Positions 47,980 through 59,854 of a stretch of 64,000 nt of DNA are shown here, piece after piece. Below the pieces are notes generated by a model that saw only the letters and a list, made by a program, of their open reading frames with translations, did not search any database and was not told the DNA's origin. A program made the position numbers and the translations under genes. Positions within the stretch are counted from its first letter, which is position 1; every line of letters begins with the position of its first letter. The stretch lies in the NCBI RefSeq assembly GCF_003051105.1, contig NZ_QAOO01000002.1, positions 62,001 through 126,000 on the forward strand, read 5' to 3'. This stretch comes from Nitrosomonas nitrosa. Lineage in GTDB: Bacteria; Pseudomonadota; Gammaproteobacteria; Burkholderiales; Nitrosomonadaceae.

Positions 47980-49431
47980 TCAAAATCGAGGTATAGTCGC
48001 AAATTTGGTTTCGCCGCGATGTACGTGCATACCGCCAAGTTCTGCGCAGCGATGAAGTGTTGGTATGGCTTTGCCTGGATTAAGCAAACCATCGGGATCA
48101 AATGCAGCTTTGATCGCGTGAAACAAATCGCGTTCCGCGGGCTTAAATTGAAGGCACATTTGATCGAGTTTTTCGATCCCCACCCCATGCTCACCAGTGA
48201 TAGTTCCGCCTGCCTCGATACACATTTCCAGTATTCTGGCGCCGAAAGCTTCGGTTTTTTCCAGCTCTCCAGGTTGGTTGGCATCATAGAGGATCAGGGG
48301 ATGTAAATTGCCGTCACCGGCATGGAACACATTCATACAGCGTAAACCGTATTCGACAGAAAGGGTTTCGATACCCCGAAGTACTCGAGCGAGGTGTTTG
48401 CGTGGGATAGTGCCATCCATACAATAATAATCGGGAGACACTCTCCCCGCAGCTGGAAAGGCTGCTTTACGTCCTGCCCAGAAACGGAGTCGATCTGCTT
48501 CATTCTGCGAGATGCTGATTTTGACGGCGCCACTTTCTCGCATAATCGTGCTGATCTTTTGAATTTCTTCGGCCACTTCTTCGGTCATGCCGTCGGCCTC
48601 GCATAATAGAATTGCCGCAGCATCCAAATCATAACCGGCATGTATAAAGTCTTCTACTGCATGAATCGTTATTTTATCCATCATTTCCATGCCAGCGGGT
48701 ATGATGCCTGCGCTGATGACGTTAGCGACGGCGTCCGCCGCTTTTTGAACATCATCGAATGCGGCCATCACTAATTGTGCCTTGTCGGGTTTGGGTATTA
48801 ACTTGACAGTGACTTCGGTGACGATGCCCAGCATTCCTTCACTGCCAGTCATTAACGCTAACAAATCATACCCGGGGCTATCGAGCGCGTCACTGCCCAT
48901 TTCGATCACTTGTCCATCTATCATCAATACTCTTAGTTTGAGGATATTGTGTACGGTCAACCCATATTTCAGGCAATGTACGCCACCGGAATTCTCGGCA
49001 ACGTTTCCACCAATCGTGCAGGCTATTTGTGAAGAAGGATCTGGCGCATAATACAGGCCGTACGACGCAACAGCCTCGCTAATCGCTAAATTTCTAACGC
49101 CAGGCTGAACGCGTGCCGTCCGCGTGACGGGATCAATTTCCAAAACGTTTTTTAATCGTGCCAGTGATAGCAAAACACCTTGGTGATGAGGCAGGGCGCC
49201 TCCTGATAAGCCGGTACCAGCACCACGCGCAACCACTGGTGTTTTCGTGCTATGGCAGAGTTGTAAAATCTTGATGATTTCTTCCTCCGTTTGCGGGAGT
49301 ACCACGATCATCGCTGTCCGCCGGTATGCAGACAGGCCATCACATTCATAGGGTTTCACATCTTCTGCTTCATATAACACTGCATCGGGTGGGAGAAAGG
49401 CGCGCAGTTCGTGGATTAATTCTGTCAGCAT
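47980..49431 (-). CDS. glcD: Glycolate oxidase catalytic subunit GlcD
   Basis: The 483-residue FAD-linked oxidase shows the PCMH-type FAD site VVARGAGTGLSGGALPHHQG and IGGNVAENSGGVHCLKYG, and a C-terminal FAD-oxidase domain with NVFHAGDGNLHPLILYD, ITGEHGVGIEKL and FDPDGLLNPGKAIPT. It oxidises glycolate to glyoxylate. The start overlaps the garR stop by 7 bases. In an autotroph it recovers carbon from 2-phosphoglycolate made by RuBisCO oxygenation. Confidence 0.95.
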   Translation of the reverse strand: MLTELIHELRAFLPPDAVLYEAEDVKPYECDGLSAYRRTAMIVVLPQTEEEIIKILQLCHSTKTPVVARGAGTGLSGGALPHHQGVLLSLARLKNVLEIDPVTRTARVQPGVRNLAISEAVASYGLYYAPDPSSQIACTIGGNVAENSGGVHCLKYGLTVHNILKLRVLMIDGQVIEMGSDALDSPGYDLLALMTGSEGMLGIVTEVTVKLIPKPDKAQLVMAAFDDVQKAADAVANVISAGIIPAGMEMMDKITIHAVEDFIHAGYDLDAAAILLCEADGMTEEVAEEIQKISTIMRESGAVKISISQNEADRLRFWAGRKAAFPAAGRVSPDYYCMDGTIPRKHLARVLRGIETLSVEYGLRCMNVFHAGDGNLHPLILYDANQPGELEKTEAFGARILEMCIEAGGTITGEHGVGIEKLDQMCLQFKPAERDLFHAIKAAFDPDGLLNPGKAIPTLHRCAELGGMHVHRGETKFATIPRF

Positions 49432-50330
49432 GGATCGCTATCAACCATCTGATGATTAGCTAATTTTTCTAGAATGCGAACAATGGCGGAGTTGTCCCAT
49501 TTGGCGCCACCCTGAGCAATGCATGCATTGTAAAGCGATTGGGTGGTGGCTGTGTTGGGCAGGCTGACACCGAGATCGGATGCACAAGAGAGTGCGATTG
49601 CAAGATCTTTTTGTTGCAGTTCTATGCGAAACCCAGGATCAAAGGAGTGTTTGATCATTCGGTTTCCATGTACTTCGAGCACACGCGAAGAGGCAAAGCC
49701 GCCCATCAGGGCCTGTTGTATTTTAATGGGGTTGGCCCCGGCCTTGGATGCAAAAACCAGCGCTTCTCCCACAGCTTCGATCGTGAGTGCCACTACGATT
49801 TGATTGGCGATTTTGCAAATCTGGCCTGCGCCATTATCACCGACTAACGTGATTGTTTGTCCCATTAAAGCGAGGATCGGTTCGATTTGTTCAAATACGT
49901 TTTCACTTGCACCGACCATGATGGTCAGTGTCGCGTTTTGTGCACCCACATCACCTCCTGACACGGGCGCATCTGCATAATCACAGCCCAGTTGATTGAT
50001 TCTGGCAGCGATTTTTTTGGTTTCAATAGGTGAGATGGAGCTCATATCTATGATAATTTTTTTTGCAGTAAGCTTGCCTAAGCCTTCAGCGACACCATTA
50101 TGAGCGAACAAAACCTTTTCTACATCGGATGTATCAGGGAGCATTAAAATAATTATATCCGCATGTTGAGCGACTTCCTTAGGTGAGGCACAGGCTCTTC
50201 CACCTTGTTCGATTAAACTTTCGGGTACGCCGCTGCGGGAGTGCAGAAATAATTGATGCCCGCCTCGAATGAGGTGACTAGCCATGGGTTTTCCCATAAT
50301 GCCTAAGCCGATGAAACCAATATTTGCCAC
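49425..50330 (-). CDS. garR: 2-hydroxy-3-oxopropionate (tartronate semialdehyde) reductase
   Basis: The 301-residue beta-hydroxyacid dehydrogenase begins with the NAD motif NIGFIGLGIMGKPMASHLIRG (shown in part as GLGIMGKPMA). DAPVSGGDVGAQNATLTIMVG and a catalytic Lys in GQICKIANQIV follow. A GTG start at 50330, preceded by AGAGGA, fits the family better than the ATG at 50357. It reduces tartronate semialdehyde to glycerate, the step after glyoxylate carboligase, so it completes the glycolate salvage route with glcDEF. Glyoxylate carboligase itself is not in the window. Confidence 0.88.
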   Translation of the reverse strand: MANIGFIGLGIMGKPMASHLIRGGHQLFLHSRSGVPESLIEQGGRACASPKEVAQHADIIILMLPDTSDVEKVLFAHNGVAEGLGKLTAKKIIIDMSSISPIETKKIAARINQLGCDYADAPVSGGDVGAQNATLTIMVGASENVFEQIEPILALMGQTITLVGDNGAGQICKIANQIVVALTIEAVGEALVFASKAGANPIKIQQALMGGFASSRVLEVHGNRMIKHSFDPGFRIELQQKDLAIALSCASDLGVSLPNTATTQSLYNACIAQGGAKWDNSAIVRILEKLANHQMVDSDPC

Positions 50331-50585
50331 TCGGTGATCCTCTCTGGGTTGTATCACAAAAAATTAAGCTGGTCGAAATCTTTCTTTTCCTATGTTTAAT
50401 AATGATGATAACGAAAAAAGTATTTTTTATTGCCATTAATTTTACATGACGGGTGCAGTTCGCTCCCAGCGGCGCATAGAAAACTCATGGCTTATCACGT
50501 ATAATCATTTGAAATGATATTTTGACGTTGGTGGCTATTAGCCCCCTGTCTTTTTTGTGTCTGGTCAGATCCTCAAGGAGCTTTT

Positions 50586-51746
50586 GTGTCACAACATCCA
50601 CGTGCCATCCTCGCATTGGAAGATGGTACTGTTTTTCACGGCGTATCTGTCGGTATTGAGGGCATCGCTACAGGCGAAGTTGCATTTAATACCGCAATGA
50701 CAGGTTATCAAGAAATACTTACTGATCCTTCCTATTGCCGGCAAATCGTAACGCTTACTTATCCTCATATCGGTAATACCGGTGCGAATACTGAAGATAT
50801 CGAATCGTCTGATAGCGATCGCGTCTACGCCGCTGGCCTAGTCGTGCGTGATTTGCCTATTCTTGCGAGTAGCTGGCGGAAAACGGCCTCTCTTTCAGGT
50901 TTTCTAAATGAACAGAAGGTGGTAGCGATTGCCGAGATTGATACCCGTAAACTTACGCGAATCCTAAGAGAGCGGGGCGCGCAAGCTGGCTGCATTATGG
51001 CAGGAGAGATCGATGAGACCACTGCATTGCAACAGGCACGCGCTTTTCCAGGCTTGGCGGGCATGGATCTTGCCAAGGTTGTCAGTTGCGGTAAAGCCTA
51101 TGAGTGGCACGAAGGTGAATGGAAACTGGGCGAGGGTTGCCAGAAGCAGCAGACGAGTCAATTTCATGTGGCAGCGCTCGATTTCGGAATAAAGCGTACG
51201 ATTCTGCGGAAACTTGTGCAACGCCATTGTAAGGTGACGGTGTATCCTGCGCAAACTCCCGTTGGTGAGCTATTGGCATCGCAACCTGATGGTATATTTC
51301 TGTCCAATGGACCAGGAGATCCGGAGCCCTGTGAATATGCGGTTGATGCTACCCGTCGATTTTTAGAGATAAAAATTCCGCTATTTGGCATTTGTCTCGG
51401 TCATCAGATTCTCGCGCTCGCCAGCGGCGCCAAGACGATCAAAATGAAATTTGGTCACCATGGTGCTAATCACCCCGTTCAAGACTTGGATAATGGTCGC
51501 GTGATGATCACAAGCCAGAATCATGGGTTCGCTGTCGATATCGATACATTGCCGACTCAAGCTCGTATTACGCATATATCTTTATTTGATCAAAGCTTGC
51601 AGGGGTTTGAGCTTACGGATAGCCCCGCATTCAGTTTTCAGGGACACCCCGAAGCCAGCCCCGGTCCACACGATGTGGATTATCTTTTCGATCGTTTTGT
51701 CACGCGCATGAAGCAGCACAAACAAAGCCAATGTGGATCGCGGTAA
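50586..51746 (+). CDS. carA: Carbamoyl-phosphate synthase small subunit
   Basis: The 386-residue glutaminase subunit releases ammonia from glutamine for CarB. The class I amidotransferase triad is present: Cys in [13 protein letters not shown], and His and Glu in [14 protein letters not shown]. The start is GTG at 50586 with AAGGAG 6 bases upstream. A TATAAT box at 50500-50505 may be the -10. carB follows after 48 bases. Confidence 0.97.
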   Translation: MSQHPRAILALEDGTVFHGVSVGIEGIATGEVAFNTAMTGYQEILTDPSYCRQIVTLTYPHIGNTGANTEDIESSDSDRVYAAGLVVRDLPILASSWRKTASLSGFLNEQKVVAIAEIDTRKLTRILRERGAQAGCIMAGEIDETTALQQARAFPGLAGMDLAKVVSCGKAYEWHEGEWKLGEGCQKQQTSQFHVAALDFGIKRTILRKLVQRHCKVTVYPAQTPVGELLASQPDGIFLSNGPGDPEPCEYAVDATRRFLEIKIPLFGICLGHQILALASGAKTIKMKFGHHGANHPVQDLDNGRVMITSQNHGFAVDIDTLPTQARITHISLFDQSLQGFELTDSPAFSFQGHPEASPGPHDVDYLFDRFVTRMKQHKQSQCGSR

Positions 51747-51794
51747 TTTGTAATTAATGCTCAGTCTATATACAGATTGTCTGGTTAAAGGAAA

Positions 51795-54700
51795 ATGCCT
51801 AAACGTACTGACATAAAATCTATTCTAATTATCGGAGCAGGACCCATCGTCATTGGTCAGGCCTGCGAATTTGATTATTCCGGCGTGCAGGCATGTAAAG
51901 CTTTGCGTGAGGAAGGTTATCGTATCATTTTGATCAATTCTAACCCCGCAACCATCATGACCGACCCTGAGATGGCGGATGCGACTTATATCGAGCCCAT
52001 AACGTGGACGATGGTTGAAAAGATTATTGCAATCGAGCGTCCTGATGCCCTTTTGCCAACAATGGGCGGGCAAACAGCGTTGAATTGTGCACTTGATTTA
52101 GTTAAGCACGGCGTGCTCGATAAATATGGGGTGGAACTCATCGGCGCTTCTCGAGAGGCTATCGATAAGGCAGAAGATCGGGAGAAATTTAAGCAGGCGA
52201 TGTCTCGAATCGGGTTGAGCTCAGCACGCTCAGCAGTTGCGCATAGTCTCGAAGAAGCATTGCAGGTGCAGGCCATGATTGGTTATCCGGTGATTATTCG
52301 TCCATCGTTTACCTTGGGGGGGAGCGGCGGAGGCATTGCTTATAATCGGGAAGAATTTGTCGAAATTTGTGAGCGTGGCTTAGATATCTCTCCAACTAAA
52401 GAGCTTCTTATCGAGGAATCTGTTATTGGTTGGAAAGAATTCGAAATGGAAGTGGTGCGTGACAAACTCGACAACTGCATCATCATATGCTCCATTGAGA
52501 ATTTCGATCCGATGGGTATACATACAGGTGATTCGATCACGGTTGCTCCCGCACAAACTTTGACAGATAAAGAGTATCAACTTATGCGCAACGCATCTAT
52601 TGCCGTGTTGCGTGAGATCGGTGTCGAGACAGGGGGCTCCAATGTACAGTTTGCTATCAATCCGAATGATGGGCGCATGTTAGTGATCGAAATGAATCCC
52701 CGTGTGTCGCGCTCTTCAGCGCTGGCGTCCAAAGCAACGGGTTTCCCCATTGCAAAGATAGCAGCCAAGCTGGCGGTGGGTTATACGCTTAACGAGTTGG
52801 GTAACGATATTACGGGCGGGGTGATTCCCGCTTCTTTTGAACCGACTATCGACTATGTGGTGACCAAGGTTCCACGTTTTGCTTTTGAAAAATTTCCACA
52901 GGCCAATGATCGTTTAACCACCCAAATGAAATCAGTGGGCGAGGTCATGGCGATTGGCCGCACTTTCCAGGAATCCTTGCAGAAAGCATTGCGGGGATTA
53001 GAAACTGGGGTAGATGGCTTGGATGAAAAAACCACGGATGTCGAATTGATCGAAACCGAACTGGGCCATCCTGGTTCTGAACGTATTTGGTATATTGCCG
53101 ATGCATTCCGTTGCAATATTTCTTTCGAAGAAATACATAAACTGACCCATATCGATCCTTGGTTTTTATCACAAATCGAAGATCTGGTGAGGCGGGAACA
53201 GGCGCTAGCAGGAAAAACTCTGGATTCACTCGATTTGCCTACTTTTCGTACATTGAAGCGGCGTGGGTTCTCTGACCGGAGATTAGCCAAATTACTCAAA
53301 ACGAGTGAAGAAATGGTGCGTGCGCGCCGACACGAGGAGAATTTACGCCCAGTCTACAAGCATGTCGATACCTGCGCGGCAGAATTCGCTACCTCTACAG
53401 CCTACCTTTATTCTACATATGAGGAAGAGTGCGAGGCGTATCCCAGCAATAGGAAGAAAATTGTCGTGCTAGGTGGCGGACCTAATCGAATTGGTCAGGG
53501 AATTGAATTTGATTATTGTTGCGTTCATGCTTCACTCGCCTTGCGTGAGGATGGATATGAAACTATCATGATCAATTGCAATCCGGAAACAGTATCGACT
53601 GATTTCGATATTTCCGATCGGCTGTATTTTGAGCCACTGACGCTGGAAGATGTGCTCGAAATCGTTTTGATAGAAAAGCCCCAAGGCGTGATTGTACAAT
53701 ATGGCGGCCAAACGCCACTCAAGCTGGCGAGAGAACTCGAAGCAAACGGGGTTTCTATCATAGGGACCAGCCCGGACAGGATAGATTGTGCTGAAGATCG
53801 TGAGCGTTTTCAGGAAATGCTCCATCAGCTAGGGTTAAAGCAGCCTCCTAATCGTACCGTGCGAAGTGCCGAGGCGGCACTATCAGCCGCAAGTGATATC
53901 GGTTACCCGTTAGTTGTTCGCCCTAGCTATGTGTTAGGAGGGCGCGCCATGGAAATTGTCCATGAGCAACGGGATCTCGAACGTTATATGCGTGAAGCAG
54001 TCAAGGTATCCAATGACTCCCCCGTTTTGCTTGATCATTTTCTCAATAATGCCACCGAAGTCGACGTGGATGCCATATTCGACGGAGAAACCATTTTCAT
54101 TGGTGGGATAATGGAGCACATTGAGCAAGCTGGCGTTCATTCTGGCGACTCTGCATGTTCATTGCCTCCTTTCAATCTCTCTGCAGTCATGCAAGATGAA
54201 TTGCGTCGACAAACCGAGTTGATGGCGCGCTCGCTTGATGTAAGAGGATTGATGAATGTGCAATTTGCTATACAGGATAATGTTGTTTATGTACTAGAGG
54301 TAAATCCTAGGGCGTCACGGACGGTGCCGTTCGTTTCCAAGTCGATAGGTATTCCACTTGCAAAAATTGCGGCACGTTGCATGGTTGGTAAGAAGCTGGT
54401 GGATCAGGGTGTGATAAATGAGATTCAACCCGCATATTATTCGGTGAAAGAAGCCGTTTTCCCATTTGCCAAGTTATCAGGAGTTGATACGATATTAGGG
54501 CCGGAAATGAAGTCCACTGGCGAAGTAATGGGTGTAGGGGCGACTTTTGCTGAAGCATTTGTTAAATCCCAGCTTGCTACCGGTGTAAAACTTCCTGTTT
54601 CAGGTAAAATTTTTATCAGCGTTCGAGAAAGCGATAAGCCTGAAGCCGTCAATATTGCCAAAAAATTTGCAATGCTAGGTTTCACAATTTATGCTACTCA

Positions 54701-54992
54701 AGGCACTGCAGCAGCGATAGCTGAGGCAGGTTTGGTAGTCAATAAAATAAATAAAGTCGCTGAAGGTCGCCCCCATATCGTGGATATGATCAAAAATGGA
54801 GAAATTTGTTTGATCATTAATACAGTGGCAGATAAGCGTAGCGCTATCCAAGATTCGTATTCGATCCGGCATGCGGCGCTACAAGCGCGAGTAACCTATT
54901 ACACAACGATGGCGGGCGCTCGGGCTGCCTATATGGGAATTGCTAATATGCGTGAGCTACAAGCCTATAATTTTCAAAAGCTTCATACATAA
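51795..54992 (+). CDS. carB: Carbamoyl-phosphate synthase large subunit
   Basis: The 1065-residue protein makes carbamoyl phosphate for arginine and pyrimidine synthesis. It has two homologous ATP-grasp halves: the first with [19 protein letters not shown] and [16 protein letters not shown], the second with [19 protein letters not shown] and [15 protein letters not shown]. An oligomerisation region lies between them and a C-terminal MGS-type allosteric domain (from about residue 935) ends the protein. Full length, no break. Confidence 0.98.
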   Translation: MPKRTDIKSILIIGAGPIVIGQACEFDYSGVQACKALREEGYRIILINSNPATIMTDPEMADATYIEPITWTMVEKIIAIERPDALLPTMGGQTALNCALDLVKHGVLDKYGVELIGASREAIDKAEDREKFKQAMSRIGLSSARSAVAHSLEEALQVQAMIGYPVIIRPSFTLGGSGGGIAYNREEFVEICERGLDISPTKELLIEESVIGWKEFEMEVVRDKLDNCIIICSIENFDPMGIHTGDSITVAPAQTLTDKEYQLMRNASIAVLREIGVETGGSNVQFAINPNDGRMLVIEMNPRVSRSSALASKATGFPIAKIAAKLAVGYTLNELGNDITGGVIPASFEPTIDYVVTKVPRFAFEKFPQANDRLTTQMKSVGEVMAIGRTFQESLQKALRGLETGVDGLDEKTTDVELIETELGHPGSERIWYIADAFRCNISFEEIHKLTHIDPWFLSQIEDLVRREQALAGKTLDSLDLPTFRTLKRRGFSDRRLAKLLKTSEEMVRARRHEENLRPVYKHVDTCAAEFATSTAYLYSTYEEECEAYPSNRKKIVVLGGGPNRIGQGIEFDYCCVHASLALREDGYETIMINCNPETVSTDFDISDRLYFEPLTLEDVLEIVLIEKPQGVIVQYGGQTPLKLARELEANGVSIIGTSPDRIDCAEDRERFQEMLHQLGLKQPPNRTVRSAEAALSAASDIGYPLVVRPSYVLGGRAMEIVHEQRDLERYMREAVKVSNDSPVLLDHFLNNATEVDVDAIFDGETIFIGGIMEHIEQAGVHSGDSACSLPPFNLSAVMQDELRRQTELMARSLDVRGLMNVQFAIQDNVVYVLEVNPRASRTVPFVSKSIGIPLAKIAARCMVGKKLVDQGVINEIQPAYYSVKEAVFPFAKLSGVDTILGPEMKSTGEVMGVGATFAEAFVKSQLATGVKLPVSGKIFISVRESDKPEAVNIAKKFAMLGFTIYATQGTAAAIAEAGLVVNKINKVAEGRPHIVDMIKNGEICLIINTVADKRSAIQDSYSIRHAALQARVTYYTTMAGARAAYMGIANMRELQAYNFQKLHT

Positions 54993-55214
54993 GGATGCAT
55001 CTAAAATTCAAAACTTTAAACAAAACGAGGTGCGAGCGAAAAATGTTAGCAATGGTAGTGCAGCGTATATCATAGGTTTGGAAGCATTTTTGTGAGTAAC
55101 TAAGCATTGTGATGAAATTTAGATTTCTAGAAATGTCCTTAATAAAACTTAATAAAGGATGACCAAACTTCGAATGAGTAATAGAAAACAAATGCTGAAA
55201 GGTAGAAAAGTATT

Positions 55215-55691
55215 ATGAGCCCAGTTCCATTGACCGTGACTGGCGCAGAAAAGCTGCGTGCAGAATTACATGAAATGAAGACCGTACAACGACCCGCTGT
55301 TATTGCTGCGATTGCAGAAGCGCGAGCCCATGGCGATCTTTCTGAGAATGCTGAATATGAAGCAGCAAAAGAAAAGCAGGGGTTCATTGAAGGACGCATC
55401 GCTGAGCTGGAGAATAAGCTCTCAAATGCTCAGATAATCAACCCTGCATTGTTGAATGCGGATGGTGCTTGTGTATTTGGCGCGACGATTGATCTCAAGG
55501 ATCTGGATAGCGACACGATTGTAACTTATCAGATTGTTGGCGATGATGAAGCCGATATTAAGGAAGGGAAAATTTCTATCAGCTCTCCTATTGCGCGCGC
55601 TTTGATCGGTAAGTATGCTGGCGATATCGCAGTAGTGGAGGCACCAGCCGGCATCAGAGAATATGAAATTTTGGATGTAAAATATATCTAA
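55215..55691 (+). CDS. greA: Transcription elongation factor GreA
   Basis: The 158-residue protein has the N-terminal coiled-coil hairpin with [21 protein letters not shown] at its tip (the acidic pair that stimulates RNA cleavage), shown in part, and the C-terminal FKBP-like domain ending [14 protein letters not shown]. It rescues backtracked RNA polymerase. It lies 222 bases after carB, the usual carAB-greA order. Confidence 0.97.
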   Translation: MSPVPLTVTGAEKLRAELHEMKTVQRPAVIAAIAEARAHGDLSENAEYEAAKEKQGFIEGRIAELENKLSNAQIINPALLNADGACVFGATIDLKDLDSDTIVTYQIVGDDEADIKEGKISISSPIARALIGKYAGDIAVVEAPAGIREYEILDVKYI

Positions 55692-55828
55692 ATTTCAATT
55701 GCGAAAAATTTTTTATAGAGCGGCAAGTCTTTGTGTTTCATGCGGCTCTATTTCATAAAAATGAGATTAAATTACTACGGCAAGGCTTGCGTGCTAGACA
55801 ATTCGATTTGTTAGTATCGGAGAGCTCG

Positions 55829-56152
55829 CTATTTTCTGGTAATACCCCTATGAGTGGACTCGGTAGTTTCCTCCTTAGCATCCGCTTCAGGGCGATAAAT
55901 GATCAAAATCTTACCAATGTGATTGATAGGAAAGGCATTCAATCGCTGACAAATTTCTTCGAGTAATGAAGCTCTTGCTTTCCTGTCTCCACTCAGTACT
56001 TTGATTTTGATAAGCTCATGACTCGAGAGTCCTCGATCGAGTTCATTTATTACGCCGATAGATAGGCCCTCTTTACCGATGATTACGACTGGATTGATGT
56101 GATGCGCACGCGCAAGAAGCGATCGGCGCTGGGAAGTATTCAGTTTCAACAT
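55829..56152 (-). CDS. yhbY: YhbY-type RNA-binding protein
   Basis: The 107-residue protein is a CRS1-YhbY (CRM) domain: RRSLLARAHHINPVVIIGK, GLSSHELIKIKVL, and ILIIYRP at the end. It binds pre-50S ribosomes. The tail is acidic then basic. It is divergent from rlmE with 41 bases between starts, as in many proteobacteria. Confidence 0.93.
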   Translation of the reverse strand: MLKLNTSQRRSLLARAHHINPVVIIGKEGLSIGVINELDRGLSSHELIKIKVLSGDRKARASLLEEICQRLNAFPINHIGKILIIYRPEADAKEETTESTHRGITRK

Positions 56153-56193
56153 ACACTTAACGTTCCTAAAAGTTTTATTTTACTACTTATTTA

Positions 56194-56814
56194 ATGAAGC
56201 CTGCTAAAACTAGCAAAGCGTGGATGGCCGAACATGTTAATGATGTTTTTGTTAAACGCGCAAAAAAAGAGGGCTATCGATCGCGTGCAGCTTATAAACT
56301 GATGGAGATCGCAGAGCAAGATCGGCTCTTTAAGCCGGATATGAACGTTGTCGATCTTGGCGCCGCTCCAGGTGGTTGGTCTCAAGTCGCTGTTGAGAAA
56401 GTCGGAAAACGTGGAAAAGTGTTTGCATTGGATCAATTGGACATGCTTCCCTTGCCTGGTGTTACATTTATTCAGGGTGATTTTAGTGAAGAAGCTACAC
56501 TGAGGAAGCTTAGCGATAACCTAGGCGACTGTCTGATAGATTTGGTTATTTCTGATATGTCACCGAACATTGCGGGTATCAGCGTTAGCGATCAAGCAAA
56601 AAGCGCATATCTTGCTGAACTTGCACTATTGTTTTCTAAGGAGAAATTGAAACCTGGTGGGAGCTTTCTTGTCAAATTTTTCCAAGGAAGTTATTTTGAT
56701 CATTATCTGAAGGCTATGCGATCAAGTTTTAAGACGGTGGTTATTCGCAAACCTAAAGCATCACGCGATCGAAGTAGCGAACTATATATATTGGGGTTAG
56801 GAAAAATCTGCTAG
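56194..56814 (+). CDS. rlmE: 23S rRNA 2'-O-methyltransferase RlmE (FtsJ/RrmJ)
   Basis: The 206-residue SAM-dependent enzyme methylates U2552 of 23S rRNA. Motif I is VDLGAAPGGWSQVA, and the K-D-K-E tetrad can be placed on SRAAYKLMEI, ISDMSPNIAG, FLVKFFQG and the Glu in SSELYIL. ftsH follows after 161 bases, the classical rrmJ-ftsH pair. Confidence 0.96.
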   Translation: MKPAKTSKAWMAEHVNDVFVKRAKKEGYRSRAAYKLMEIAEQDRLFKPDMNVVDLGAAPGGWSQVAVEKVGKRGKVFALDQLDMLPLPGVTFIQGDFSEEATLRKLSDNLGDCLIDLVISDMSPNIAGISVSDQAKSAYLAELALLFSKEKLKPGGSFLVKFFQGSYFDHYLKAMRSSFKTVVIRKPKASRDRSSELYILGLGKIC

Positions 56815-56975
56815 ACTGAATAGACGTTGTGTAAAAATGCGGCGATTGTTGAGTTTTGTATCCAGATACTTTCGTATAACCGGTTTTGTCACAAAATATT
56901 ACTAAATAGGATTAGAATGAAAAGATCGACCTTCTGGTATTTTAGATACAATAAGGTGCAAACCAAGGAGCTATC

Positions 56976-58880
56976 ATGAATAATTTAATTAAAAATATGG
57001 CGATTTGGCTGGTAATTGCGTTGGTGCTCATGACAGTATTCAACCAATTCACAGTACGTCAATCAGTACAAGCGCCAATGGAATACTCTCAGTTCATCAA
57101 TGAGATGAATCAAGGCAGGATCGCAAAAGTGATTATTGATGGACGCACGCTTAAAGGCACTAAATCGGATGGTCGTCAATTTATTACTTATGCGCCATCC
57201 GACCCTTGGCTGGTCAGCGATCTGTTAAGAGCGGGTGTCATTGTCGAAGCCAAACCAGAAGAAGAGCCTTCAATGTTGATGAGCATATTCGTTTCCTGGT
57301 TTCCAATGTTGCTGCTGATCGCAGTCTGGATTTTCTTTATGCGCCAAATGCAAGGTGGCGGAAGAAGTGGAGGCGCGTTCTCATTTGGCAAAAGTAAAGC
57401 CAGAATGCTGGATAAAAATAGTAACAATATAACTTTTGCCGATGTTGCAGGATGTGAAGAGGCGAAAGAAGAGGTAGCTGAATTAGTTGAATTCTTGAGG
57501 GATCCGACTAAGTTCCAAAAATTGGGCGGGCGTATTCCGAGAGGCGTATTAATGGTCGGGAACCCTGGAACAGGGAAAACATTGCTAGCTCGTGCGATTG
57601 CGGGTGAGGCAAAAGTACCTTTCTTCAGTATTTCTGGCTCGGATTTCGTTGAGATGTTCGTGGGTGTCGGTGCATCTAGGGTGAGAGACATGTTCGAACA
57701 AGCCAAAAAACATGCGCCATGCATTATTTTTATTGACGAAATTGATGCAGTCGGTCGTCAACGTGGGGCAGGTTTGGGTGGCGGCAATGACGAGCGTGAA
57801 CAAACATTAAATCAGTTATTGGTAGAAATGGATGGTTTTGAAGGCAATATGGGCGTGATCGTGATTGCTGCAACCAATCGCCCAGATGTATTGGATCCTG
57901 CCTTGCTTCGTCCAGGTCGCTTTGATAGACAGGTCACCGTGCCGCTTCCCGATATTCGGGGCCGTGAGCAAATTCTTCAGGTTCATATGCGGAAAGTGCC
58001 GATTTCTCCAGATGTGCATGCGGATATTATTGCGAGAGGCACACCTGGTATGTCCGGCGCAGATCTTGCCAACTTGGTTAATGAGGCAGCGTTATTTGCA
58101 GCCCGTTCAAACAAACGATTAGTCGATATGGAAGATTTTGAACGTGCAAAAGACAAGATACTCATGGGCACCGAGCGCCGTTCGGTAGTTATGCCGGAAA
58201 ACGAAAGACGAAATACGGCATACCATGAATCGGGGCATGCAGTCGTGGCTTATCTTTTACCTAAAACTGATCCGGTACATAAAGTTTCGATTATTCCGCG
58301 TGGCAGAGCATTAGGTGTGACCATGCAATTGCCTGCAGAAGACAGATACAGCATGGATCGAGAGCAGATTTTGCAAACGATTGCGGTCATGTTTGGCGGA
58401 CGCATTGCGGAAGAGTTATTTATGAATCAGATGACCACGGGTGCTTCCAATGACTTTGAACGAGCTACTGAAACGGCTAGAAGAATGGTTACACAGTGGG
58501 GGATGTCGGATACACTTGGGCCAATGGTCTATGGTGAGAATGAAAGTGAAGTGTTCCTGGGTCGCTCGGTAACCACCCATAAAAACGTGAGTGAAGCCAC
58601 CATGCAGAAAGTGGATATGGAAATTCGCCGTATCATTGACGAACAGTATACGCTTGCTCGGAGGCTGCTCGAAGAGAACAGGGACAAGGTCGAAGCCATG
58701 ACAAAAGCTTTGCTCGAATGGGAAACCATTGATAGCGAACAAATTAAAGATATCATGGAAGGAAGGCCACCACGTCCTCCGCAAGCACCGAAATCTTCTA
58801 CTTCACCCAAAGAAAAAGAGGGTAAACAATCTTCAGATACGATTGCAACTGAACCCCCTGCACAAGAAGCTGAAGTATAA
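56976..58880 (+). CDS. ftsH: ATP-dependent zinc metalloprotease FtsH
   Basis: The 634-residue membrane protease has two transmembrane segments (about residues 7-25 and 102-120) around a periplasmic domain. The AAA+ module follows with Walker [10 protein letters not shown] and Walker [13 protein letters not shown], then the zinc site [13 protein letters not shown]. The C-terminal tail is Pro/Ser/Lys-rich. It degrades membrane and regulatory proteins. An AAGGAG site precedes the ATG and a strong terminator lies just downstream. Confidence 0.98.
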   Translation: MNNLIKNMAIWLVIALVLMTVFNQFTVRQSVQAPMEYSQFINEMNQGRIAKVIIDGRTLKGTKSDGRQFITYAPSDPWLVSDLLRAGVIVEAKPEEEPSMLMSIFVSWFPMLLLIAVWIFFMRQMQGGGRSGGAFSFGKSKARMLDKNSNNITFADVAGCEEAKEEVAELVEFLRDPTKFQKLGGRIPRGVLMVGNPGTGKTLLARAIAGEAKVPFFSISGSDFVEMFVGVGASRVRDMFEQAKKHAPCIIFIDEIDAVGRQRGAGLGGGNDEREQTLNQLLVEMDGFEGNMGVIVIAATNRPDVLDPALLRPGRFDRQVTVPLPDIRGREQILQVHMRKVPISPDVHADIIARGTPGMSGADLANLVNEAALFAARSNKRLVDMEDFERAKDKILMGTERRSVVMPENERRNTAYHESGHAVVAYLLPKTDPVHKVSIIPRGRALGVTMQLPAEDRYSMDREQILQTIAVMFGGRIAEELFMNQMTTGASNDFERATETARRMVTQWGMSDTLGPMVYGENESEVFLGRSVTTHKNVSEATMQKVDMEIRRIIDEQYTLARRLLEENRDKVEAMTKALLEWETIDSEQIKDIMEGRPPRPPQAPKSSTSPKEKEGKQSSDTIATEPPAQEAEV

Positions 58881-58906
58881 CAAACCTATTTATCACTAAA
58901 TCAATG

Positions 58907-58942
58907 GTCTGCGTATGTAGAATATACGCAGACTTTTTTTTT
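58907..58942 (+). terminator. Rho-independent terminator downstream of ftsH
   Basis: GTCTGCGTAT (58907-58916) pairs with ATACGCAGAC (58924-58933) across a 7-base loop, followed by nine T at 58934-58942. It ends the rlmE-ftsH transcript before folP. Confidence 0.9.
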
Positions 58943-59009
58943 AGAATCGTGTGCGTTATTCTTATTTAACCGAATTATCTTTTTTCATCCACTGCCCCAA
59001 TCACTTCAA

Positions 59010-59825
59010 ATGAAACTGATCGATGGCCCCAATATTATGGGGATCATTAATGTAACGCCTGATTCTTTCTCAGACCATGGTTTGTATGCTACGACGGAAA
59101 AGGCAATTGAGCATGCGGATCGCCTAATTGAAGAAGGTGCTGATATTTTGGATATTGGCGGAGAATCAACTCGCCCTGGCAGTATGGCTGTAGATCTTGA
59201 AGAAGAACTACGCAGAGTTATTCCAGTTGTTGAGGCCTTATCTAAAAGAAATATCCCACTTTCTGTCGATACTTCGAAACCTGAAGTCATGCGAGCAGCG
59301 ATTAGGGCTGGTGCTAGTATCATAAATGATGTGAACGCATTGCAAAAACCGGGTGCATTAGAAGTGATCGCAGAAAGCAATGTTCAGGTTTGTTTGATGC
59401 ATATGCAGGGAGAGCCAAGAAGTATGCAGAATAATCCCCAATATGCAGATATCGTTAATGAAGTGAGAAGCTTTCTGCAGCATCGTATGGATATTGCCTG
59501 TCGAGCTGGCATAGGGCTTGATCGGATAATCATCGATCCTGGGTTTGGCTTTGGAAAAACGTTTCAACATAATATAGAACTGTTTCAACATCTCGATCAA
59601 TTTACAAAGCTGAATGTGCCCGTTCTGGTCGGCTTATCGAGGAAATCTATGTTGGGAACGATAACGGGTAATGACGTGGATAACCGAGTGCATGCCAGTG
59701 TTGCAGCCGCCTTGCTTGCGATTGATAAAGGTGCCAAAATTCTGCGTGTGCATGATGTCAAGGCAACCAAGGATGCTGTTCTGGTTTATAACACACTGAA
59801 TGGAAACCCTATTCCAAGAAATTAA
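59010..59825 (+). CDS. folP: Dihydropteroate synthase
   Basis: The 271-residue TIM-barrel enzyme joins p-aminobenzoate to the pterin diphosphate in folate synthesis. Motifs are [43 protein letters not shown] and a C-terminal [12 protein letters not shown]. The ribosome-binding site is weak. glmM starts 29 bases after the stop, so the two are co-transcribed. Confidence 0.97.
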   Translation: MKLIDGPNIMGIINVTPDSFSDHGLYATTEKAIEHADRLIEEGADILDIGGESTRPGSMAVDLEEELRRVIPVVEALSKRNIPLSVDTSKPEVMRAAIRAGASIINDVNALQKPGALEVIAESNVQVCLMHMQGEPRSMQNNPQYADIVNEVRSFLQHRMDIACRAGIGLDRIIIDPGFGFGKTFQHNIELFQHLDQFTKLNVPVLVGLSRKSMLGTITGNDVDNRVHASVAAALLAIDKGAKILRVHDVKATKDAVLVYNTLNGNPIPRN

Positions 59826-59854
59826 TTTCGTGTACTGAGGATCATTTTTGTAAA

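Noticed and set aside
50500-50505. TATAAT box as a firm carA promoter
   Set aside because: No convincing -35 element lies 16-18 bases upstream, so only the -10 resemblance is noted in the carA entry.
57188-57724. 178-codon minus-strand frame inside ftsH
   Set aside because: Antisense shadow of the AAA+ domain, with no independent ribosome-binding site or protein-like features.
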